Both the position numbers and the translations under genes were made by a program. A DNA stretch of 5,324 nt from Thermoplasmata archaeon. Lineage in GTDB: Archaea > Thermoplasmatota > B47-G6 > B47-G6B > 47-G6. Below the pieces are notes generated by a model. It was not told the origin of the DNA and ran no database searches. It was given only the letters and a program-made list of their open reading frames with translations. Positions 1 through 5,324 of the stretch are shown here, in pieces; the first letter of the stretch is position 1, and every line of letters starts with the position of its first letter. Location of the stretch: NCBI GenBank assembly GCA_003663565.1, contig QMTT01000080.1, forward strand, positions 1 through 5,324. Reading direction: 5' to 3'.

Positions 1-1202
1 AAGTTGCTATAGAAGCAATAAGACTAGGGGCTGAGGTGATAGCTGTTGATAGATACGATGGCGCACCAGCGATGGCTGTAGCGCACAGAAAGTACGTGGG
101 TGACATGAAGGATCCCTATTTCTTAGAGAGGATCGTAAAGCTCGAGGATCCTGATGCTATAATTCCAGAAATAGAAGCCATAAACCTAGATAAGCTATTT
201 GATTTTGAAAAAGAAGGTTATTTTGTCGTTCCAAACGCTAAGGCTACATGGATAGCAATGAATCGCGAGAGAATAAGGGAAACATTAGTACGTGAAGCAA
301 AGGTGCCAACCTCACGATACATGTATGCTACTACGTTAGAAGAGCTCAGAGAGGCTTGTGAGAAAATAGGGTACCCATGCCACACGAAAGCCATAATGAG
401 CAGTAGTGGAAAGGGATCTTATTTCGTTAGAGGACCAGAAGATATAGAAAAAGCATGGTATGAAGCTAAAACCAAAGCAAGAGGATCTGCAGAGAAAATA
501 ATTGTTGAGGAGCACATAGATTTTGACGTTGAGATCACAGTTCTCACAGTCAGATACAAAGACGAGAGCAGAGTTGAGACAGCATTCATAGAGCCCGTTG
601 GTCACTACCAGATACATGGGGACTACCATGCCTCATGGATACCCTCTGGGATCTCAGAGGAGGCCAGAAGAAAGGCATTTGAGTATGCGAAGAGGGTTGC
701 AGAGGTTCTTGGAGGACTTGGAATCTTTGGAATAGAAATGTTCGTAAAGGGAGATCAAGTCTGGGTAAATGAGGTAAGTCCAAGACCACATGATACTGGA
801 CTTGTAACTATAATATCAAACCCACAGGGCTTCTCAGAGTTTGCACTTCATGCCAAAGCGATAATGAGCCTTCCTATATACACTGAAGAGGAGGATGGCT
901 TCAAGGTCATAAAACCTATGACTCCAGCAGCAAGCCACGTTATCAAAGGTTATGTGAAGGGTGTACTTCCCAGCTACAGGAACTTAGAATTAGCACTCTC
1001 CGAAGGAAAAGTCTCCGTACACATATTCGGAAAACCAGAAGTATACGAAGGAAGACGTCTTGGTGTCGTCTTAGCAGCAGCTGATGACGTAGAAAAAGCA
1101 AAAAGAATTGCAGAAAGAGCTGCCCATAAGATAGAGGTTATGATAAATAACAAGTGGTACGACCAGAGATATGAACTGGAGAAACATCTGCTAACGCATT
1201 AA
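1..1202 (+). CDS. purT: Formate-dependent phosphoribosylglycinamide formyltransferase (GAR transformylase 2), 5'-truncated by the window
   Basis: PurT is a cytoplasmic ATP-grasp enzyme that makes formyl-GAR from GAR, formate and ATP (step 3 of purine synthesis), avoiding 10-formyl-tetrahydrofolate. The frame is open to the left edge; the first whole codon is at base 3, and 399 residues are visible. The GTG at 36 is not the start: the 11 codons before it (VAIEAIRLGAE) continue the Rossmann-like N-terminal domain as in other PurTs. About 30 residues are probably missing compared with archaeal homologues of about 430. Visible-fragment motifs are EIEAIN (56-61), the flexible ATP loop SSSGKGS (133-139), VEEHIDFDVEIT (168-179), GHYQIHGDYHASW (200-212), the metal-binding NEVSPRPHDTG (256-266), and FGKPE with GRRLG (342-354). 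PurK, the closest paralogue, lacks the SPRPHDTG and GDYHASW versions. The C-terminal tail (about 25 residues) extends past the E. coli end and resembles Thermococcales PurT. It leads the visible cluster, ending 11 bases before the purE TTG. Confidence 0.96.
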   Translation, partial: VAIEAIRLGAEVIAVDRYDGAPAMAVAHRKYVGDMKDPYFLERIVKLEDPDAIIPEIEAINLDKLFDFEKEGYFVVPNAKATWIAMNRERIRETLVREAKVPTSRYMYATTLEELREACEKIGYPCHTKAIMSSSGKGSYFVRGPEDIEKAWYEAKTKARGSAEKIIVEEHIDFDVEITVLTVRYKDESRVETAFIEPVGHYQIHGDYHASWIPSGISEEARRKAFEYAKRVAEVLGGLGIFGIEMFVKGDQVWVNEVSPRPHDTGLVTIISNPQGFSEFALHAKAIMSLPIYTEEEDGFKVIKPMTPAASHVIKGYVKGVLPSYRNLELALSEGKVSVHIFGKPEVYEGRRLGVVLAAADDVEKAKRIAERAAHKIEVMINNKWYDQRYELEKHLLTH

Positions 1203-1208
1203 GGGTGA
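1203..1208 (+). promoter_or_regulatory. Ribosome binding site selecting a TTG start for purE
   Basis: GGGTGA, followed by T, contains GGTGAT, complementary to the archaeal 16S rRNA 3' end (AUCACCUCC). It ends five bases before TTG at 1214. An in-frame GTG at 1205 lies inside this site, so it cannot itself be well served by it. This argues for the TTG. Confidence 0.65.
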
Positions 1209-1213
1209 TAATA

Positions 1214-1669
1214 TTGCCTAAAGTGCTCATAGTAATGGGTAGCAAAAGCGATGAAGAGATTGCTAAAAAAGCTGCTGAAGTTCTTCAGCAATTTGGAGTA
1301 GACTATGATGTCGAGATTGCATCAGCACATAGGACACCAGAGAAGGTAATAGAGCTCTGTAAAAAAGCAGAGGAAGGACACTATGATGTCATAATAGCAA
1401 TTGCTGGACTCTCGGCCCATCTTCCAGGATTCGTAGCAGCATTCACAAGAAGACCTGTAATTGGGATTCCTAGGAATGTCAGTCTTTTAGGTTTAGATTC
1501 CCTTTTATCTATCGTTCAAATGCCCCCCAAAGTCCCAGTAGCAACTGTTGGGATAGATAATGCAAAGAATGCCGCTTTTTTAGCCTTAAGAATTCTTGCA
1601 TTAAAGTACGATGATATTGACAAGAAACTGAGAGATTTCATGGAGGCTATGAGACATGATAAGGTATAA
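1214..1669 (+). CDS. purE: 5-(carboxyamino)imidazole ribonucleotide mutase / AIR carboxylase catalytic subunit
   Basis: PurE produces CAIR (step 6), either from N5-CAIR made by PurK (class I) or directly from AIR and CO2 (class II). It is a small cytosolic enzyme, normally an octamer. From the chosen TTG the protein has 151 residues; starting at the GTG at 1205 would add three (M-I-I) and place the start inside the ribosome binding site. Visible motifs are MGSKSD (8-13), SAHRTP with the conserved active-site histidine (37-42, His39), AGLSAHLPG (64-72, His69) and LDSLLSIVQMP (94-104). These are nearly all class I features, but the loop reads GLSAHLPG instead of the bacterial GGAAHLPG (see findings). 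A charged helical tail of about 20 residues follows. No purK is visible in this window, although one could lie outside it, so the substrate form is unresolved. The gene overlaps purM by 14 bases. Confidence 0.95.
   Translation: MPKVLIVMGSKSDEEIAKKAAEVLQQFGVDYDVEIASAHRTPEKVIELCKKAEEGHYDVIIAIAGLSAHLPGFVAAFTRRPVIGIPRNVSLLGLDSLLSIVQMPPKVPVATVGIDNAKNAAFLALRILALKYDDIDKKLRDFMEAMRHDKV
1642..1646 (+). promoter_or_regulatory. Ribosome binding site for purM, inside the purE coding region
   Basis: GGAGG matches the anti-Shine-Dalgarno core and lies nine bases before the purM ATG at 1656. It sits within the last ten codons of purE, so ribosomes finishing purE pass over it, which favours translational coupling. 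Confidence 0.6.
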
Positions 1670-2663
1670 AGACGTAGCATATGATTACTCTGAAGAAAAA
1701 AGAGTAATAGCTGAGATACTAAGGACAATACGGGAGACTAGTATACTATCGAGGGAAAAAGTCCTGGAAAAAACAATAGGACATTATGCGTCTCTTATAG
1801 ACATTGGAAGAAGATTCATGGCCATCACGACAGATGGTGTGGGAACAAAGGTTGTCATTGCAGAATCCGTTGAGAAATACGAAACAATAGGAATTGACCT
1901 CGTTGCCATGAACGCAAACGACCTAATATGCGTAGGAGCAGAGCCTTCCGTGTTCGTAGATTATATAGCACTTCCGAGAATGGAGGATAAGATAATATTT
2001 GAGATAATGCATGGAATCAAAGAAGGATGCAAACAGGCTAATATGGCGATAGTAGGGGGAGAAACAGCTATAATGAACACCCTTTCCCATGTGGAGCTTT
2101 CTGGGACCGCAATAGGCTTCGTAGAAAAAGGAAAAGAAATTCTCGGGGACAAGATAAATGTAGGGGACATTATAATAGGCATTGAGAGTTCTGGAATACA
2201 CAGCAATGGATTAAGCCTTGTAAGAAAGGTGCTTGTCGAAAAGTATGGACTCGATTATGAGATCGATGGTGAACCTCTGTGGAAACACCTGTTGAAACCC
2301 ACCAGGATCTATGTAAAACCTATAATAGACCTTATAAAACACGTGAAAGTACATGGGATTGCTCATATAACTGGAGGAGCTTATAAGAAGATCCTCAGAA
2401 TTACACGCTATGGATATAGACTTAGAATGCCAGAACCTCCAAGCATATTCAAAGCCATAGAAAGAGAAGGGGTTCCATGTGATGAGATGTATAAAACGTT
2501 CAACATGGGAATTGGGATTATTGTCGTTATTCCGAGAGAAGAAAAAGAGGAGGCTCTTCAGATATTAAACAAGTATTACCCAGCACATGTTCTTGGAGAA
2601 GTGATAAAAGAGCACGTGACCGTTATAGAGAAAGAGGGTGAGAAAATTGCTTTGTCCCCTTGA
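1656..2663 (+). CDS. purM: Phosphoribosylformylglycinamidine cyclo-ligase (AIR synthetase)
   Basis: PurM closes the imidazole ring: FGAM plus ATP gives AIR, ADP and phosphate (step 5), supplying the substrate that the neighbouring PurE pathway carboxylates. It is a cytosolic homodimer of the PurM/PurL superfamily. The protein has 335 residues, the usual length. Visible motifs are the N-terminal YKDVAYDY (4-11, cf. YKDAGVDI), TTDGVGTK (58-65), GIDLVAMNANDL (79-90), GAEP (94-97), GGET (134-137), SSGIHSNGLSLVR (178-190), AHITGGA (236-242) and MYKTFNMGIG (278-287). The glycine-rich GGFGAL loop of bacterial PurM is replaced by IGHYASLIDIG, and HLTGGG by HITGGA. I believe such variants are usual in archaea, but I could not check this. 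The ATG at 1656 is supported by the GGAGG nine bases upstream and by the YKD start, typical of the family. It overlaps purE by 14 bases and the probable purB start by 17. Confidence 0.96.
   Translation: MIRYKDVAYDYSEEKRVIAEILRTIRETSILSREKVLEKTIGHYASLIDIGRRFMAITTDGVGTKVVIAESVEKYETIGIDLVAMNANDLICVGAEPSVFVDYIALPRMEDKIIFEIMHGIKEGCKQANMAIVGGETAIMNTLSHVELSGTAIGFVEKGKEILGDKINVGDIIIGIESSGIHSNGLSLVRKVLVEKYGLDYEIDGEPLWKHLLKPTRIYVKPIIDLIKHVKVHGIAHITGGAYKKILRITRYGYRLRMPEPPSIFKAIEREGVPCDEMYKTFNMGIGIIVVIPREEKEEALQILNKYYPAHVLGEVIKEHVTVIEKEGEKIALSP
2636..2641 (+). promoter_or_regulatory. Ribosome binding site selecting a TTG start for purB
   Basis: GGGTGA contains GGTGA, complementary to the archaeal 16S 3' end, and ends five bases before TTG at 2647. 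As at purE, an in-frame GTG (2638) lies within the site. It sits inside the last ten codons of purM. Confidence 0.6.
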
Positions 2664-4017
2664 CTGGAGGTACTGTAGCGAGGAAATGAGAAAGATACTC
2701 AGCGAAGAATACAGGGTAGAGAAAATGATAGAAGTAGAGAAAGCACTTCTAGAAGTCCTTCACGAGATTGGTCTTGTATCAAAGAAATGTATTGAGAAAA
2801 TTAGAAGTATTTCCCTAAAAGACATAGGAGGTCTCAAGAAAATTCAAGAGATAGAAAAAGAGACAAAACATGATATCATGGCCCTTGTGATAGCAATCTC
2901 AGAACACCTTGGCGAGTGCGGTAACATGGTGCACTTTGGGGCAACTAGTAACGACATCATAGACACGTCCTGGGCACTAGTCATAAGAGACGCATTGGGC
3001 ATAATAAAGAAGAAGACAATAATGCTTTTGGAGGAGCTCATACGCATAATAAAGGAGCACAAGGACACCCTAATGGTAGGTAGGACACACGCACAACACG
3101 CACTACCAATAACCTTTGGATTCAAGATTGCAAATCATGCACTAGAGATTGCCTTAGGACTAGAGAGACTATTAGAATGTGAGAAAAGAGTCCTTGTTGG
3201 AAAGATGTCCGGTGCTGTAGGTACTATGGCCGCATGGCTTGGAAAAGGCATTGAAATTGAAAAACTTGTAATGGAAAAGCTAGGTCTTAAGCCGGCCGAG
3301 ATAACAACACAAGTCGTGTCTAGGGATCGCCATGCAGAACTTATATGCGAGATGTCAATACTAGCATCATCTATAGCAAGGCTTGCAGAAGAAATAAGAA
3401 ACCTTCAAAGGCCAGAGATCATGGAAGTCGCTGAAGGGTTCTCTAAGGGTCAAGTAGGAAGTTCCACAATGCCTCACAAGAGGAATCCCATCAAGTCCGA
3501 GAGGATCTGTGGTTTAGCTAGGATCATGAGAGGACTTGTGATTCCTGCACTTGAGAACATAGTACTTTGGCATGAAAGAGACCTCACGAATTCTTCCTCT
3601 GAAAGGATAATTATAACACATGCTTTTGGAATATTAGATCAAATATTGGAGGATATCATAGATGTCGTTAAAGGTCTCGTAGTATATCCCGAAAACATGA
3701 TGAGAAATCTTGAAGTCACCAGAGGAGCGAATATGGCAGAGTCCATAATGATAAGACTCACGTTAAAAGGAGTCCCAAGAAATACAGCATATCGTATTGT
3801 CAAGGAACTTTCCATGAGATCTCATGTCGAAAACAGAGACTTAAAGGACATTCTTCTGGAAAGCGACGAAATACGCAGGTACTTATCTGAAGAAGAAGTA
3901 GAGGAAGCTCTTAATCCAGCAAAATACTTGGGCAATTATAGGGAACTTATAGAAAGAGCCATAAAGAGAATAAATGAGATTTTAGAAAGAGCAAAATCTA
4001 CTCTAGGAGAATCCTAA
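2647..4017 (+). CDS. purB: Adenylosuccinate lyase
   Basis: PurB eliminates fumarate from SAICAR to give AICAR (step 8) and from adenylosuccinate to give AMP. It is a homotetramer of the fumarase/aspartase superfamily, in the cytosol. From the chosen TTG it has 456 residues, typical of the family; a GTG at 2638 would add three (M-R-K). Visible motifs are PLDWRYCSEEMR (4-15), the substrate-pocket opening; ETKHDIMA (72-79, His75, equivalent to B. subtilis His68); HFGATSNDIIDT (96-107); GRTHAQHALPITFG (145-158, His148, equivalent to the general acid His141); and the superfamily signature SSTMPHKRNP (272-281), whose first serine (Ser272) is the expected catalytic base. The C-terminal part has the helical ADSL domain, including TRGANMAESIM. 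All expected catalytic residues are present, so it should be active. It ends the visible purine cluster and overlaps the convergent DUF2139 gene by 20 bases. Confidence 0.96.
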   Translation: MLCPLDWRYCSEEMRKILSEEYRVEKMIEVEKALLEVLHEIGLVSKKCIEKIRSISLKDIGGLKKIQEIEKETKHDIMALVIAISEHLGECGNMVHFGATSNDIIDTSWALVIRDALGIIKKKTIMLLEELIRIIKEHKDTLMVGRTHAQHALPITFGFKIANHALEIALGLERLLECEKRVLVGKMSGAVGTMAAWLGKGIEIEKLVMEKLGLKPAEITTQVVSRDRHAELICEMSILASSIARLAEEIRNLQRPEIMEVAEGFSKGQVGSSTMPHKRNPIKSERICGLARIMRGLVIPALENIVLWHERDLTNSSSERIIITHAFGILDQILEDIIDVVKGLVVYPENMMRNLEVTRGANMAESIMIRLTLKGVPRNTAYRIVKELSMRSHVENRDLKDILLESDEIRRYLSEEEVEEALNPAKYLGNYRELIERAIKRINEILERAKSTLGES

Positions 4018-5324
4018 TCTTTGCTTTTTCATCAGGCTTCTCAAATCTAAAGGATACGATACCACTATAGCCTCCTAAGTCAATCACGTTCTTCCCTTCT
4101 TTTAATTTCATGAGCTCCTTTTCAGCTTCTTCATGCTCCATCAATGCTGTATACTCATAGACTTCAAGAACGTTTTCTTTTGACGATTTCACTATAATCT
4201 TGGGGTATTTGTATCCGTACAAGGGAATACCGCCAAATGGCATATCAAGGACGAAACTTCCTGATACATTGAACTCCACGGGTATTCCCTTAGAGCACAA
4301 TAACATGTCAACGTTCACAGGGAGAACTTCTTTATAACCTGCATCTATCGGAGCTGCGTTTAGGGCCCCAAGGTTTGCCATAGAGCATGTTCCTAAGATC
4401 ACGTAGTTTCCAACACGCTCCATTGACGTTATACGAGCCCCAAACACTCCCACAATCCGGGCTATAGGAGGTGTTATGTAAAGAAGCACTGTAGGTCCTA
4501 ATATCCTGTCTAATCTTTCGCTTAGAGGTTTCTCTTCGTTAGTAAACGGCCTTAATATGCCATGCGTGTATGCATTGTACGCTACTAAAATTCCACCCCC
4601 TAATGATAAGGCAACAGTACGTTGAGGAGCGTATCCAGAAAGAAAATCAAAGAGCCTTATAAACACATGCTCTCCGTTGAATATATCGCTAATCACAAGA
4701 CCCCCACGAACAAACGTGAACACCCGCCCATAAGCAGAGCCCATTGTTCCAGTTAGGGGAGCAAACACTCCAAAACCATCCTTAGATATTTCAGCGTAGT
4801 TCTCTATTATGTGCTTTTCGAGCTTGTTAGTTACGAGGTCAAGGGCTTGTATGCCCCTAAAACCTGACTCTGGAGATATTCCGAGATAGGGCGTCGAGGA
4901 ATCAAAACATGCATATTCCTTAACAAGCACTCCCTTGAGTGATGGGGTATCACTGATCCTTGAAATATCCTTTCCATCTCGAGATAGAGCATATACTCCA
5001 AGGTTTTCATGCCCATCAAGCCTAGAAAGTAACAGTCTGTCATTAATAGGATCATAAACTATATTTGATATTTCTCCAGCCCATTCGTCTCTTTTACCTA
5101 TAGTTTCCTTCCAAAGGAGCCTTACTTCATCGTTGTCAACATCATATACGTGTACATGAGAGTATTTGTTATAGAATGCTATTGTGCTCTTACTATTTCG
5201 CTTTCCTTCATATACTGCTGGTGCATGAACCCAGCCCCCAAAGTATATGAACTCATCTACGATCTCTGACGCATTATACGTGTCACCACCAGATGTTGGC
5301 TCAGGACCAACGTGTTCAAACCCA
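3998..5324 (-). CDS. DUF2139-family archaeal protein of unknown function, probable beta-propeller-like fold; 5'-truncated by the window
   Basis: The function is unknown. I recognise the family (DUF2139, conserved in archaea) from general resemblance, especially GPEPTSGGDTYN (6-17 of the visible fragment) and YFGGWVHAP (27-35); this is memory, not a search. The frame has no stop from 5323 down to the TAG at 4000-3998, giving 441 visible residues. The GTG at 4930 is an internal valine: the 131 codons upstream read as well-formed protein, so the true start is beyond the right edge. The protein alternates short beta-rich blocks with turns (HVHVYDVDNDEVRLLW 55-70; NIVYDPINDRLLLSRLDG 87-104), as in propeller blades, and has Gly/Pro-rich central segments. 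I see no transmembrane helix or catalytic motif, and the N-terminus is not visible, so a signal peptide cannot be judged. Cysteines are few and show no CxxC pair. It converges on purB, which gives no functional hint. Confidence 0.85.
   Translation of the reverse strand, partial: GFEHVGPEPTSGGDTYNASEIVDEFIYFGGWVHAPAVYEGKRNSKSTIAFYNKYSHVHVYDVDNDEVRLLWKETIGKRDEWAGEISNIVYDPINDRLLLSRLDGHENLGVYALSRDGKDISRISDTPSLKGVLVKEYACFDSSTPYLGISPESGFRGIQALDLVTNKLEKHIIENYAEISKDGFGVFAPLTGTMGSAYGRVFTFVRGGLVISDIFNGEHVFIRLFDFLSGYAPQRTVALSLGGGILVAYNAYTHGILRPFTNEEKPLSERLDRILGPTVLLYITPPIARIVGVFGARITSMERVGNYVILGTCSMANLGALNAAPIDAGYKEVLPVNVDMLLCSKGIPVEFNVSGSFVLDMPFGGIPLYGYKYPKIIVKSSKENVLEVYEYTALMEHEEAEKELMKLKEGKNVIDLGGYSGIVSFRFEKPDEKAKIRILLE
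4018..4030 (+). terminator. Possible T-rich terminator of the purine cluster
   Basis: Just past the purB stop the + strand reads TCTTTGCTTTTTC, with a run of five T at 4025-4029. Pyrimidine-rich stretches continue around 4083-4140. Archaeal RNA polymerase can stop at T-rich tracts without a hairpin, and I see no strong stem here. The tract lies within the 3' end of the opposing gene, where a T-run on this strand is simply Lys/Glu codons on the other, so it could be coincidental. Confidence 0.25.

Noticed and set aside
336..629. 97-codon open frame on the - strand within purT
   Set aside because: It is opposite a strongly conserved purT region, its translation is Cys/Phe-rich and low in sense, and it has no recognisable domain or ribosome binding site.
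36..1202. GTG at 36 as the purT start
   Set aside because: The frame continues upstream to the window edge with codons that fit the PurT N-terminal domain, and no ribosome binding site suits this GTG. The codon encodes the valine of EVIAVDRY.
1205..1213. GTG at 1205 as the purE start
   Set aside because: It lies inside the GGGTGAT Shine-Dalgarno sequence; the TTG at 1214 is correctly spaced and gives the expected short N-terminus before the first beta-strand.
1923..2206. Two overlapping - strand frames (81 and 92 codons) within purM
   Set aside because: Both are antisense to conserved purM motifs and overlap each other; there is no independent support.
2844..3125. 93-codon - strand frame within purB, Met/Ser/Ile-rich with hydrophobic stretches
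   Set aside because: It lies opposite the purB active-site histidine segments. The apparent hydrophobicity is a by-product of the antisense reading of the helical enzyme.
3998..4930. A frameshift or gene fragment explaining a short 310-residue DUF2139 protein
   Set aside because: The frame is continuous from 5323 to the stop with no break; the apparent shortness only comes from an internal GTG and the window edge.
4831..5055. 74-codon - strand frame overlapping the DUF2139 gene
   Set aside because: It is out of frame with the long DUF2139 frame, which is open across the whole region and reads as proper protein. This is a frame-shifted shadow, not evidence of a frameshift mutation.
1..5324. 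CRISPR arrays, tRNA or rRNA genes, insertion sequences, prophage or defence genes
   Set aside because: No regularly spaced repeats, cloverleaf-like segments, transposase motifs or terminal inverted repeats were seen; the window is almost fully accounted for by five coding regions.

Overview
The window reads as part of an archaeal chromosome, probably from a hyperthermophile. It is AT-rich, arginine is mostly AGA/AGG and isoleucine is often ATA. Ribosome binding sites match the archaeal 16S 3' end (GGTGAT, GGAGG). The genes are short-spaced or overlapping, two probably start with TTG, and one belongs to what looks like an archaea-restricted family (DUF2139). The genus cannot be settled from sequence alone. 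The PurT protein resembles Thermococcales PurT as I remember it, while DUF2139 is better known to me from Crenarchaeota.

Bases 1-4017 (+ strand) hold a tight purine biosynthesis cluster: purT (5' end cut by the window), purE, purM and purB. The gap between purT and purE is 11 bases, purE and purM overlap by 14, and purM and purB overlap by 17. Each downstream gene has its own Shine-Dalgarno-like sequence, and there is no room for internal promoters or terminators between them. A single polycistronic mRNA with translational coupling is the simplest reading. The four enzymes cover non-adjacent steps of IMP/AMP synthesis: formate-dependent GAR formylation (PurT), AIR synthesis (PurM), formation of CAIR (PurE), and fumarate elimination from SAICAR and adenylosuccinate (PurB). 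PurF, PurD, PurLSQ, PurC, PurK and the last two IMP steps are not in the window.

Bases 3998-5324 (- strand) hold one large convergent gene of unknown function, recognised as DUF2139-like. It stays open to the right edge of the window: at least 441 codons are visible and its N-terminus lies beyond base 5324. Its last 20 bases overlap the end of purB tail to tail, so transcription must stop inside the opposing gene on each side.

I see no tRNA, rRNA, CRISPR array, insertion sequence or long repeat. Every stretch longer than about 15 bases is coding, so there is no unexplained gene-free region. I do not see an undescribed multi-gene system here. The points most worth following up are the uncharacterised DUF2139 gene, the twin TTG initiation sites and the unusual active-site loop of PurE.
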